The notes beneath the pieces are model-generated. The model ran no database searches and was not told the origin of the DNA. It was given only the letters and a program-made list of their open reading frames with translations. Made by a program: the position numbers and the translations under genes. Below, one piece after another: positions 26,223-35,093 of a DNA stretch of 64,000 nt; the first letter of the stretch is position 1, and each line of letters starts with the position of its first letter. This DNA comes from Peribacillus muralis. GTDB taxonomy: Bacteria > Bacillota > Bacilli > Bacillales > DSM-1321. The stretch spans positions 2,284,001-2,348,000 of the forward strand of contig NZ_CP017080.1 of NCBI RefSeq assembly GCF_001645685.2. Reading direction: 5' to 3'.

Positions 26223-26253
26223 AAATGGTCCATCCCAATGGGATGGACCATTT
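26223..26253. terminator. Bidirectional terminator between convergent genes
   Basis: AAATGGTCCATCCC and GGGATGGACCATTT form 14 pairs around AAT. The minus-strand gene's stop abuts it. Confidence 0.85.
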
Positions 26254-27342
26254 CTATTTCCACCATACTGTTTGCGGGAATTCTTTTGCCCCGATTATTA
26301 CGGGTTCACCCAGTTGAGGGGTACAGACCTGTACGGCGAGTTCGGTGGCGGCTTTTGTTACCCGCTCGATTGGATCTGTCCAATCATGAAATGAGAGGGT
26401 GAATCCAGCCCAATGTATTGGAATCATCCTTTTTCCTTGCACATCGATATGTGCTTGAACCGTTTCTTCAGGCATCATATGAATCGTGGACCAGCGGTCA
26501 TCGTATTGGCCGCATTCCATCAAGGTTATATCAAAGGGCCCGTATTTCTCGCCGATTTCTCTAAAATGGATGCCATAGCCGCTATCGCCGCTGAAAAATA
26601 TGTTTTGATGCTCACCACTAATCACCCAGGAACACCAAAGCGTCGAATTGCCATCCGTTAAACTCCTTCCGGAAAAATGCCTGGCAGGCGTACAAACAAA
26701 ATGCAAACCCTTGAATGAAACCTCCTCCCACCAATTATGTTCGGAAATCCGTTCTTGGTTAACGCCCCATCGCTCCAAATGCCCCCCTACACCGAGGGGA
26801 ACGATGAACTGGCTTACTTTATCTTTTAATGTCTTGATGGAGTGGTAATCCAAATGGTCGTAATGATCATGCGATAGTATTACGGCATCGATAGGCGGCA
26901 GCGAATCCAGGTCAATGGGCAGCTCCCCGCTAAATCGCTTGTTCCCGAACCAAGGAAAGGGGGTGGGGGCCTTCCCGAACATTGGGTCCACCAAGATTGT
27001 TTTTCCATCCAATTCCAACATGAAGGCCGAATGGCCAAACCAGGTTATCTTATTGGAATCTTCCATTGATGCAGGTCCTTTTGTTCCAATGGCAATGGGG
27101 GTGTTTGGCCGCTTTCTCGGATTTCCTTTTATGTAATCCCGCAAAATGGAGCCCGTATGCTTTAAGCTCATCGCTTGACTGGCGGGTATCTGATTCTGGA
27201 ATTTCCCATTGGCGAAGTTCTCATTGTCATTGAAAGTTTTCACTTTTGCTTTAGTGGTCTTTCTCCCTAGCGGAGGATAGAGCTTAAGGAAAAGTAACAA
27301 TAAAATAAAAGAAGAAACGATGATCTTTATAGTTTTCAGCAT
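26254..27342 (-). CDS. MBL-fold metal-dependent hydrolase, NAPE-PLD/UlaG-like
   Basis: A 362-residue protein with an N-terminal membrane anchor or uncleaved signal (IIVSSFILLLLFLKLYPP). The metallo-beta-lactamase core has TWFGHSAFMLELDGKTILVDP, the zinc motif SHDHYDH, a third histidine in TPARHFSGR, an aspartate in FSGDSGYG and the final histidine in IPIHWAGF. The layout matches bacterial N-acyl-phosphatidylethanolamine phospholipase D-like hydrolases, so a lipid or phosphodiester substrate at the outer membrane face is likely. ATG 27342 follows GGAGG. Confidence 0.8.
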   Translation of the reverse strand: MLKTIKIIVSSFILLLLFLKLYPPLGRKTTKAKVKTFNDNENFANGKFQNQIPASQAMSLKHTGSILRDYIKGNPRKRPNTPIAIGTKGPASMEDSNKITWFGHSAFMLELDGKTILVDPMFGKAPTPFPWFGNKRFSGELPIDLDSLPPIDAVILSHDHYDHLDYHSIKTLKDKVSQFIVPLGVGGHLERWGVNQERISEHNWWEEVSFKGLHFVCTPARHFSGRSLTDGNSTLWCSWVISGEHQNIFFSGDSGYGIHFREIGEKYGPFDITLMECGQYDDRWSTIHMMPEETVQAHIDVQGKRMIPIHWAGFTLSFHDWTDPIERVTKAATELAVQVCTPQLGEPVIIGAKEFPQTVWWK

Positions 27343-27579
27343 GAATATGTTCCTCCATATTAAATAAATCTTTTTGTTTACTTATCATATCACAGACGGG
27401 GGAAGGTTATTTACTGAGATGTACCGTAAATTTTCCCTGCTGCAAACAATGGCTCTTAGGCGGGGATTTTTGTGAGAGCATAAGTTTTCACAAACTCGAG
27501 GCAGGGAAAAGAGGAATATGAAATGAATAATATAGAGAGAAGAAAGGTTTAAGGCGTATGAGGGGTAGGGGGATAAACC

Positions 27580-28329
27580 TTGTTGATTTTTTTCAGAGTC
27601 TTTGTTTGGGCAGTGTTTTTAGCATTAGTGGCCTACGTTATCTTGTCTTGGAAATATAAAGACAAGGTAAGTAAAAAAATTGAAGTGATCCGGAAAACCT
27701 GGTATATCATTTTTATACTGGGGGCGCTGATTTATTGGAATTTCTATCCGAAGAGTATATTCAACGAGTGGAAAAACTTTTTAATCATGGCAGTTGTCTT
27801 CATCTTGATTGATATGTTCGTGTTCTTGAGCATGTATATTTCGAAGATCGGCGATAACGAATTATCTTATGCAACAAAAGCCGTTGCCGAAAGCGATAAG
27901 CTATTAACGGATAACAGGGAAAAAGTCAAAAATATGTTTCACTTGTTAAAGAAAGAGGGGATACCTGAATATTATCAAACGCATAAGGAATACTTGGCTT
28001 ATTTAAGCATTCTCCTTCAAGCTTATGCTGCAAAGGAGGCGATGAGCGTGAACATTCTTCCTTTCAAGACGGAACATGACAAGCAACTGGTGATAAATGG
28101 GCATCCCAACTTGAATGGCAGCACCATTCGTGCTACATTGGAAAGAGAAGATACGTATTATAACGATGAAGAAAAAATGGCACTCCAGCCAGTAAGCATT
28201 TTGATGGAACCATATATCCTTGATGTAAAATCGGAAAGCTTCGTATCAGAAGTCGATTGTTTATTGATAGCGTTACTGATCATGATGTTCGACATGGTCA
28301 TAAAACAAAAGCCAGGTGGTGAAGGTTAG
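27580..28329 (+). CDS. spoIISA: SpoIISA-type toxin
   Basis: A 249-residue protein, one residue longer than B. subtilis SpoIISA, from TTG 27580 with AGGGGGA 6 bp upstream. Three membrane helices fill residues 1-90, with the family segment IRKTWYIIFILGALIYW, and a cytoplasmic domain follows, ending LLIALLIMMFDMVIKQKPGGEG. SpoIISA toxins perforate or disturb the membrane and kill the cell unless SpoIISB binds the cytoplasmic part. The stop is immediately followed by the antitoxin ATG, so the two are co-translated. Confidence 0.88.
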   Translation: MLIFFRVFVWAVFLALVAYVILSWKYKDKVSKKIEVIRKTWYIIFILGALIYWNFYPKSIFNEWKNFLIMAVVFILIDMFVFLSMYISKIGDNELSYATKAVAESDKLLTDNREKVKNMFHLLKKEGIPEYYQTHKEYLAYLSILLQAYAAKEAMSVNILPFKTEHDKQLVINGHPNLNGSTIRATLEREDTYYNDEEKMALQPVSILMEPYILDVKSESFVSEVDCLLIALLIMMFDMVIKQKPGGEG

Positions 28330-28509
28330 ATGAGCATTTATGATAAAGTCGGCAGTGAAGTTTCGGTTGCAGTAATCAAACCACAGGTTAAGATACCTAA
28401 TGTTGGCTTAAGCCCCCATACTAAAAAAGTGATGAAGCAGAATGAGCGCATCATCTTGAAAGAAAAAGAGAAGACGGCACGCTTCAGCCGCTTGAAAAAT
28501 GTTTTATAA
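28330..28509 (+). CDS. spoIISB: SpoIISB-type antitoxin
   Basis: A 59-residue basic protein starting on the base after the toxin's stop codon. Its C-terminal half, SPHTKKVMKQNERIILKEKE, matches the SPHTxxxxKENERL core of SpoIISB, which wraps around the SpoIISA cytoplasmic dimer. The first 25 residues are unlike the B. subtilis protein, as usual for disordered antitoxins. It is too short for ordinary ORF filters. Confidence 0.8.
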   Translation: MSIYDKVGSEVSVAVIKPQVKIPNVGLSPHTKKVMKQNERIILKEKEKTARFSRLKNVL

Positions 28510-28605
28510 GGATTTGGGCGGAGGTTTTTCCTTAGCCTGTATGATATTTGTGAAAAACCCGCATATACTATTCAAAACTAATGAATAGGAAGGGTCTTTC
28601 AGAAT

Positions 28606-28743
28606 ATGAACAAAAAACCCGAGAGAGTGAACATCCCGGCCCCCTCCGCTTCACCATCCGAACAACGGATACATAAGGAAAATGCTGCTTTGCTGAAGCT
28701 TTTACAACGGATGAAAGCTAAACGATGGATTTTTTTTAGGTAA
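28606..28743 (+). CDS. SpoIISC-like third component
   Basis: A 45-residue frame about 100 bp after spoIISB. SPSEQRIHKENAALLKLLQR repeats the antitoxin core pattern (SPxxxxIxKENxxL), so it looks like a short antitoxin paralogue. The known third gene of the spoIIS locus is, as I recall, also 45 residues. The ribosome site (GGAAGGG, about 14 bp upstream) is weak. It is followed by a terminator. Confidence 0.6.
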   Translation: MNKKPERVNIPAPSASPSEQRIHKENAALLKLLQRMKAKRWIFFR

Positions 28744-28750
28744 TCGAAAG

Positions 28751-28778
28751 CCAGTCTCTAATGAGATCTGGTTTTTTT
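28751..28778. terminator. Terminator after the spoIIS locus
   Basis: CCAG-TCTC and GAGA-T-CTGG pair around TAA/TAAT with a T-run following; the GGDEF gene ends here from the other side. Confidence 0.65.
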
Positions 28779-29739
28779 ATTTTCCAGACAGGTGATGATC
28801 GTCCTCCTTTTGTCGAGACTCTTTTTCCATATACATCATTCTATCCGCTTTTTTTAACAGCGCATCCATATCTGTCCCATCGTGAGGGTAAAAGCTTATC
28901 CCCAAACTTGCGGTAATAAAATAATCATTACCGTTGATGAGAATGGGCATGGTCGATAAACGTTTCAATAATAATTCAGCACTGTATTGTGTACTTTTCA
29001 TTAAATCCTCACCTTGCGATGGCTGAATTAATACAATGAATTCATCACCACCAATACGGGCGACATGACTATCATCTGGTACGTTTTGCAATAAGCATTC
29101 AGCCGTTTTTTTAATGACCGAATCTCCAATATCATGACCAAAGGAGTCATTGAAGAATTTAAAATGATTAAGATCGATATAAAGTATGGCCATTTCAACG
29201 TTCCGTTTATCCGGATTATAATCCAAATAATGATAAACGAAGTTCCTATTATACAGGTTTGACAATGCATCCCTGATAATTCCATTCTCAAGAATGAGGG
29301 TTTGACATGCTAAAGAGGCAAGAGACTTAATCAGAGTCAGATCATATTGCTTAAAATCATAAGGTTTAATATCAAAGGCACATAATGTTCCAAGCACTTT
29401 GCCGTCATATATTAGCGGGGCACCCATAAAGGAGCCATTTCCAATGAACCTCGTAACGGGATGGCCGCTAGTCAAAGCGTGTTCGGCTAAACTTGGGATG
29501 ACAAGTGGCTCGGCGCCGTTTTCAGCAACTAATTTGCAAAATACCATATTATAAGGGAGCACGTCACCATCACAAATCAGCTTTGCATGCCTATTGAAGG
29601 ACTTGATCGTAAAACTTTTCGTGGGATTTACTATCGATAGGAAGAATGTGTTCACTTCAATCGTTTGTGACAAAAGTTGCAACACTTCTTTAGCAATGGA
29701 GTCGAAATTTTTATAGTAATTGATATCATGCTGTATCAT
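28777..29739 (-). CDS. GAF-GGDEF diguanylate cyclase
   Basis: A 320-residue soluble protein. Residues about 10-150 are a GAF sensor (NTFFLSIVNP, FMGAPLIYDGKVLGTLCAFD), and residues 158-310 are a GGDEF domain with the intact RIGGDEF active site and the metal/GTP residues in LYIDLNHFKFFND and GHDIGD. An RxxD inhibitory site is not present five residues before GGDEF, so product feedback is unlikely. It should make cyclic di-GMP in response to a small ligand or redox signal. ATG 29739 follows AAAGGAG. Confidence 0.9.
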   Translation of the reverse strand: MIQHDINYYKNFDSIAKEVLQLLSQTIEVNTFFLSIVNPTKSFTIKSFNRHAKLICDGDVLPYNMVFCKLVAENGAEPLVIPSLAEHALTSGHPVTRFIGNGSFMGAPLIYDGKVLGTLCAFDIKPYDFKQYDLTLIKSLASLACQTLILENGIIRDALSNLYNRNFVYHYLDYNPDKRNVEMAILYIDLNHFKFFNDSFGHDIGDSVIKKTAECLLQNVPDDSHVARIGGDEFIVLIQPSQGEDLMKSTQYSAELLLKRLSTMPILINGNDYFITASLGISFYPHDGTDMDALLKKADRMMYMEKESRQKEDDHHLSGK

Positions 29740-30186
29740 TTCCAGGCTCCTTTATATCTATAATCTTTTTAGCTTTCCAAAAATTTTTGCTATTGAACGG
29801 CAAAGAAACAAAAGTGGGAACGTGACAGTTTTCCGAAATTCCACTAAACTCGAATAAGAGACCGGATCCGTTTGTTAGTTTAAGGAGGTTTCCTTTTTTG
29901 AATGGGGAAAGATAGAACCCCTTACTCTATTTTTCGGCTAATTATCCATTTCGTTAAATGCGATATACGTAATGGGGATATAAAATGTATCATACTGTAA
30001 ATGAATGGATGTGAGCACCATTTTGGCTTACCTGAAATGAAGACCCATTTAATTATCGCTATACATCGATGATGCTGAATTGAATAATGAAGGTAAAAGA
30101 CTGTATTGCCGTCATGTAAAAAATTGTTTTGGAGAGGATAAAAGTAAGACTACCGTACATACAGGATCATTCAAAAGGGGATCATT
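29740..30186. other. Gene-free gap
   Basis: AT-rich; no gene, repeat or clear structured RNA seen. A small AGGA/TCCT hairpin before a T-run at about 29882-29900 is too weak to call. Confidence 0.4.
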
Positions 30187-32757
30187 ATGGGAAAATTAGA
30201 AAGTATATATCCTATAGCTATAGAGATTACGAAGGAAAAGATCATCCAGGATATGAATTTTTATTTGGAGAGTCAAGAGTCAATGCCTTCGTTCGCAACA
30301 TATGCATCAAACAGAGAATCCTTCGTTGAGCAAATATGGCTTAATGTTTGGTTGAATAAAGCATCAAATGATGTACCAAGAAGGGAAAAAAAGGGGTTTC
30401 TAAATGAAAGAGGCTTCGTTACGGAAGGTTCAGATCATAAGCTGATCAACAGTATGTTCCGTAATGAATTAAGGACGTATCGTCCATTCGATGCATCAGC
30501 GTGGATGAACGAAACCTTTGCTGAAAAACAAGCTGATTGGGAAAAAAGATATAAAGAAGCGAGAGCTGATTATTATAAAAGGCAGGAAGAACAGCGGCTT
30601 GCTAAACAACGATGGAAGATACGCATGAGACTGCAGGATGAGGCTAACGCATATTTTGAAGATAAATCCCTTGTGCTCTACTTACAAGTCAGATCTTACA
30701 TTGCAGGGGTTTTGGCTAAGGATCTTAATAATAAACCAAAATTCCAATATATTGATCCATACCTGCTTGAAGAGCAATTGGTGGAAGAAGGCGGATTTCA
30801 GGCAAATGAATACTTGATGGTCACTGATTTCTTTGAAGAGCTGACAGGTGATATCCACTCCTTATTCGATTGGGGAAAGAACCGATTTGAATATGAAAAT
30901 TACTTTTATCGGTACGAGAGATTCGTATCGGATTTGATTTTGAAAATCGCCCCAGAAAAATATCTGAACCATCTACCTGCTGGCATGCATCATGATTTTT
31001 TGGAGTCATTTGGGGAAAGGCTGACATCTCGTGCCTTGCAGGATATTTTGCGAGATGAGTTGGCCGATCTGTCCCAGGCCTGCTTTGATGAACTTCAAGA
31101 AGAATACGTTTCCGATTTGTTGAACCTCGAGGGTATTCCCTTTGATGAAACATTACATGAGGAAATCTTCATTAAAGACGAAGCGAATAGAGAAAAAAGA
31201 AAAGCTGAAGCAAGGGCGGAACAAGCCAAGAAACAGGCTGAAGAGCAAAGGATGATCAATGACATCATTGGTAAAGCCTATACTCCATCATTAGGAAAAA
31301 AGGTAAGCTATATATTGCACATTGGAGATACCAATACGGGAAAGACACATCAGGCACTGCAAAAAATGAAAGAAGCAAAAAGCGGTTTATATTTGGCTCC
31401 CCTTAGGCTGCTTGCGCTTGAAGTTTTCGACAAACTGAATGCCGATGGCGTTCCTTGCTCATTAAAAACCGGTGAAGAAGAAAAGGCTGTACAAGGTGCG
31501 AACCACACATCCAGTACGGTTGAAATGTTCCATGAAAAAGATTACCACGAAGTTATCGTCATAGATGAAGCGCAAATGATTGCCGATAAAGATCGAGGCT
31601 TTGCGTGGTTTCGGGCAATCACGCAAGCAAATGCAAAAGAAGTACACATCATCGGGAGCAAGAATATCAAAATGATGCTTTTGAATCTCCTGGATGAAGC
31701 AGATCTGGAGCTCCGTGAGTACAGGCGTGACATCCCCCTTGAAGTGGAACCGCGTGAATTTGAATTGAAATATACAAAAAAGGGGGATGCGCTCATTTGT
31801 TTTTCGCGAAGGCAGGTATTGGAAACGGCATCCCGTCTGAAAGAGAGTGGACATAATGTCAGCATGATTTATGGCAGTATGCCGCCTGAGAACAGGAAAC
31901 GGCAAATAGAAGCATTCAATCGTGGTGAAACGTCGGTTGTCGTTGCTACGGATGCGATAGGAATGGGGCTCAATTTGCCGATCAGGCGCATTGTCTTCCT
32001 TGAAAATGAAAAGTTCGATGGGACTCGAAGAAGGAGATTGACGTCACAGGAAATTAAACAAATCGCAGGTAGAGCTGGAAGAAAGGGCATTTATGATACG
32101 GGCAAGGTCGCATTTACAGCTGAAATTAAAATCATGAATAAGCTGCTTATACAAGCGGATGAACCAGTTCAAACCTTTACGATCGCCCCAACCTCTGCCG
32201 TATTCGAACGGTTTCAAAAATATTACCGGAACTTGGGCACTTTTTTCGAAATGTGGGAGCGGTTCGAGCCACCTAAAGGTACGAAAAAGGCAACACTATC
32301 GGAAGAAAAGGAGCTTTACGAGCTGATAAGGGGTACTGAAATCGAAGTTCGTTTTTCTTTGATGGATTTATATGGTTACCTTCATATCCCTTTTTCAACG
32401 AAAGAACCAAGTCTCATCAGGCAATGGCTGGAGACGGTCGAGGCTGTTGCCGAGAGCGGTGATCTTCCTGAACCGATCATCAAGACTAGAAATTTGGAGG
32501 AGTTGGAGCTTTCTTATAAAGCGATAGGCCTTCATCTCTTATTTTTATATCGGATGGGGAAGAAGACCGAAGCTATTTATTGGGAGCGTATCCGTGAAGA
32601 AATCAGCGAGGGTGTCCATGATCAGTTGAAGGATGAAATGTTGAATTACCAGAGAAAATGCAAGCGCTGTGGAAAAAAACTGCCGGACGACTCACGTTTT
32701 CATATATGTGATGCTTGCTATCATAGAGGCCATAGGAAGTCACATCGGTTACATTAA
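30187..32757 (+). CDS. Suv3-like DExH-box RNA helicase with C-terminal zinc ribbon
   Basis: An 856-residue protein. Residues 1-350 are a charged, helical N-terminal region without a name I can give. The helicase core has motif I GDTNTGKT (380-387), motif II IDEAQMI (about 459-465), motif III-like HIIGSK, and motif VI QIAGRAGR (625-632), an arrangement found in the Suv3/SUPV3L1 family rather than in DEAD-box proteins. The C-terminus has CKRCGKKL and CDACYHRGH, a zinc ribbon. It likely unwinds structured RNA for decay. ATG 30187 follows AAAGGGGATC. Confidence 0.75.
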   Translation: MGKLESIYPIAIEITKEKIIQDMNFYLESQESMPSFATYASNRESFVEQIWLNVWLNKASNDVPRREKKGFLNERGFVTEGSDHKLINSMFRNELRTYRPFDASAWMNETFAEKQADWEKRYKEARADYYKRQEEQRLAKQRWKIRMRLQDEANAYFEDKSLVLYLQVRSYIAGVLAKDLNNKPKFQYIDPYLLEEQLVEEGGFQANEYLMVTDFFEELTGDIHSLFDWGKNRFEYENYFYRYERFVSDLILKIAPEKYLNHLPAGMHHDFLESFGERLTSRALQDILRDELADLSQACFDELQEEYVSDLLNLEGIPFDETLHEEIFIKDEANREKRKAEARAEQAKKQAEEQRMINDIIGKAYTPSLGKKVSYILHIGDTNTGKTHQALQKMKEAKSGLYLAPLRLLALEVFDKLNADGVPCSLKTGEEEKAVQGANHTSSTVEMFHEKDYHEVIVIDEAQMIADKDRGFAWFRAITQANAKEVHIIGSKNIKMMLLNLLDEADLELREYRRDIPLEVEPREFELKYTKKGDALICFSRRQVLETASRLKESGHNVSMIYGSMPPENRKRQIEAFNRGETSVVVATDAIGMGLNLPIRRIVFLENEKFDGTRRRRLTSQEIKQIAGRAGRKGIYDTGKVAFTAEIKIMNKLLIQADEPVQTFTIAPTSAVFERFQKYYRNLGTFFEMWERFEPPKGTKKATLSEEKELYELIRGTEIEVRFSLMDLYGYLHIPFSTKEPSLIRQWLETVEAVAESGDLPEPIIKTRNLEELELSYKAIGLHLLFLYRMGKKTEAIYWERIREEISEGVHDQLKDEMLNYQRKCKRCGKKLPDDSRFHICDACYHRGHRKSHRLH

Positions 32758-32768
32758 CCCGATCTCCA

Positions 32769-32815
32769 GGAAACACGAATAACGTACACCATAGCTGTAC
32801 GTTATTCGTGTTTCC
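32769..32815. terminator. Very strong bidirectional hairpin
   Basis: GGAAACACGAATAACGTAC (32769-32787) pairs perfectly over 19 bp with 32797-32815 around a 9-nt loop. It separates two convergent genes. Confidence 0.75.
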
Positions 32816-32825
32816 AAAATGTTGC

Positions 32826-33041
32826 TTAATCAATTCGTTTCGATTTAGCCAAAAGGGCTGCTTGCTGCCTCATTCGTTTATCCGCTTTTTTATCATGCAC
32901 CACAAAGAGGGCGTGAATTAATCCAGGGATGTAGAAAAAAAGCGTGAGGATTAAATTGATTACAGCAGATATAGGCTTACCTGCCAGTAATACGGCTAAA
33001 GGAGGAAAAAGAATCGCGATTACATATAAAATATTGAACAC
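32826..33041 (-). CDS. UPF0057/Pmp3 (YqaE-like) small membrane protein
   Basis: About 70 residues with two membrane helices and the family pattern ILFPPLAVLLAGKP and LILTLFFYIPGLIHALFVV. Members of this family affect membrane potential or salt tolerance; the exact role is unknown. The start is odd: GTG 33041 directly abuts GGGGA, and the family usually begins near the next codons, where an ATT 9 bp further on would have ideal spacing. So the true initiation codon may be non-standard. Confidence 0.8.
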   Translation of the reverse strand: MFNILYVIAILFPPLAVLLAGKPISAVINLILTLFFYIPGLIHALFVVHDKKADKRMRQQAALLAKSKRID

Positions 33042-33286
33042 TCCCCAATAATGATTTTCAGTCTAATTATAACAGGGTCCTTCGTGTTGACAATCTGCAT
33101 TCTCTTCACTGGGTATCTTCCGGAAGTTAATTTTTCATTAGGATAACCCTTTCAATTCCTTGATAAATATATGCAAGAGGACCAGATTCATTCCTAACCT
33201 TGCGTAAGCGACCGAAAGAAAGGTCAAGGAATTTTGACTTTTGTGTTAGAATAATCAGATAAATAACGGATGAAAGCGGGATGTTC

Positions 33287-33946
33287 ATGAGAAAAAAGAT
33301 CGGCAGTTTGCATGCACACTATTCAAATATTGAATACATAGAAGAAGCATTCTCGAAATTCGATATTGAATGGCTTCATTTTGTGGACCCAGGATTGATG
33401 CATCGAGTAGCAACTGATGATACGTTCATGTATGGCGATGCGCAAAAAAGGGTCAAAGATCAAATCGAGTGGATTGCCGCGGCTAATGTGGATATGATCC
33501 TGATAACCTGTACGAACTATATTGCATTATTAAACGAAGAATTTTCTTTCACCACGCCTATCATAAAAATCGATGAACCATTTTTTGAGCGGATTTGCCA
33601 ATTACGGAAGCCGCAAGTCATGCTGTTCACGAACCCTGCGACTGTCGAAGGGACCATGAAACGTTTAGATGATCATGCTATGAGCCATGGGGGTGTTGAT
33701 GTTGAAATCATCATCATCGACCATGCCTTTGAATGGATCATGCAGGGATCGAGCGAAAAATATAATCAGGAAATCATGAATCGCTTACGGCAATTGACGA
33801 ACGAAAAAAGACCGATTTCGGTGGCGCAGTTATCAATGGTCAAGGCAGCCATGAACTATGAAAATCAAACAGGATACGCCATTTTAAATCCGCTTCAAGC
33901 ATTGGTCGATTTCATGGCCACCCGCCTGGAACTAAGGCTATCATGA
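33287..33946 (+). CDS. Aspartate/glutamate racemase-superfamily protein
   Basis: About 219 residues from ATG 33287 (GCGGG 6 bp upstream; ATG 33281 also in frame). The Asp/Glu racemase fold is indicated by IGSLHAHYSN at the N-terminus, the first cysteine in LITCTNYIALL and the surrounding DMILITCTN segment. The second catalytic cysteine usual near the C-terminus is replaced: the equivalent stretch is VAQLSMVKAA, so a true two-base racemase is doubtful. Alternative roles such as a maleate isomerase-like or lost-activity protein are possible. Confidence 0.6.
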   Translation: MRKKIGSLHAHYSNIEYIEEAFSKFDIEWLHFVDPGLMHRVATDDTFMYGDAQKRVKDQIEWIAAANVDMILITCTNYIALLNEEFSFTTPIIKIDEPFFERICQLRKPQVMLFTNPATVEGTMKRLDDHAMSHGGVDVEIIIIDHAFEWIMQGSSEKYNQEIMNRLRQLTNEKRPISVAQLSMVKAAMNYENQTGYAILNPLQALVDFMATRLELRLS

Positions 33947-33986
33947 ACAAAGCACTTTCCGTCGGATGATTGATTTTCTATGGCAT

Positions 33987-34298
33987 TTATTGCTCTTTAT
34001 GGCGGATCTGTTCCCGAATGGCTTCAAGTTCTTCCAAGGATAAGACCTTCAAGGAATTTTTTATTTCCTCCTCGACCCTTTTTCGATCAAGTTCCCTGTA
34101 TTCGTTCCACCAATCACGCAAACCGTCAGTGTTTTCAAGAAGATACTCAATATCGATCTCTTCTTGCTCATCATCTGCTAAATATTTCATGACCGCGCCC
34201 AACAATCGATTGAGTTGGGCTATTTCGTTTTCCATGTCAGGTGAAGCGGCATCTTTCTTTTTCACATCATCTTTAGCTGGTACATTTCGCGTAGCCAT
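33987..34298 (-). CDS. Hypothetical acidic coiled-coil-like protein
   Basis: A 103-residue, highly charged soluble protein with ATG 34298 behind a strong AGGAGG. Much of it should be helical (ENEIAQLNRLLGAVMKYL, VEEEIKNSLKVLSLEELEAI). I do not recognise the family. It sits between the racemase-like gene and the DUF948 pair. Confidence 0.6.
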   Translation of the reverse strand: MATRNVPAKDDVKKKDAASPDMENEIAQLNRLLGAVMKYLADDEQEEIDIEYLLENTDGLRDWWNEYRELDRKRVEEEIKNSLKVLSLEELEAIREQIRHKEQ

Positions 34299-34400
34299 GG
34301 CAACCTCCTGTTTTTTAGTAATAGTGTGCCTGAAAGAAAGAATTTCACAATTTTTTTTAAAAAAACCTGCCTTGGGGCGGATAACAGCCTAAAAGTTGTC

Positions 34401-34426
34401 ATGAAATAATATAATTACTATTTCAT
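34401..34426 (+). repeat. Short inverted repeat upstream of the DUF948 pair
   Basis: ATGAAATA and TATTTCAT pair around AATATAATTAC-type AT sequence. Just after it, at 34433-34448, is CCTCGCTAGAATATAT, which also occurs at 21419-21434. Confidence 0.4.
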
Positions 34427-34610
34427 CAAAAACCTCGCTAGAATATATATAATGACTCATCATCCTTCATCTTGTTGCATCACCAGATAAAAAAAGTAGA
34501 TAGGAAAAACGTAAAAGCTTGGGGTGACTAATAAAGTGTCTATACAAGCATGGACTTAAGGGAATGAAAGAAGGAAGTGGAGCATAAATTTAATTGAAGG
34601 GAGTGGATAG

Positions 34611-34997
34611 ATGAAAATGTTCATTAAATTAAGTGTAGCCAGTGTCTCCGGCGCCGTAGTCTATTTGATTTATACTGTCAACCAGACGCTGCGGAAGGGC
34701 ATGGGAACGCTCGAAGAAACAAATAAAACGCTGGAAGAGGTAAGAAATGCCGTACATGGATTGACAGATGAGTCCAAACAATTGATCCACTCTGCCAACC
34801 AAATTACCGCAGATGTAAAAGGAAAGATGGAAAATGTCGACCCACTGCTGGAAACCGCCCAAGACGTAGGCGAAATGATTCATAATGTAACACATTCAAT
34901 GAAGGAGGCCAGTTTGAATGATTCCAAAAATCGTTTAAGCACTCCTACAGCTCCACCTCAAGCGGAATCAGAGGGCGTCCAAATCAAAATCAAATAA
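34611..34997 (+). CDS. DUF948 protein, copy 1
   Basis: A 128-residue protein with an N-terminal membrane helix and the DUF948 (YtxG-like) pattern: LRKGMGTLEETNKTLEEVRN, TDESKQLIHSANQITADVKGKM, AQDVGEMIHNVTHS. The family members are general-stress-type envelope proteins of unknown activity. ATG 34611 follows AAGGGAGTGG. The next gene is a paralogue about 97 bp downstream. Confidence 0.8.
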   Translation: MKMFIKLSVASVSGAVVYLIYTVNQTLRKGMGTLEETNKTLEEVRNAVHGLTDESKQLIHSANQITADVKGKMENVDPLLETAQDVGEMIHNVTHSMKEASLNDSKNRLSTPTAPPQAESEGVQIKIK

Positions 34998-35093
34998 GTT
35001 GGCAACATTAAAAACACAAGTCACCCCGGGATCCACTAACATATCCGAACCAGATGCATCAATATAGTAAATTTAGAGGGGGAACTTTTTAGC

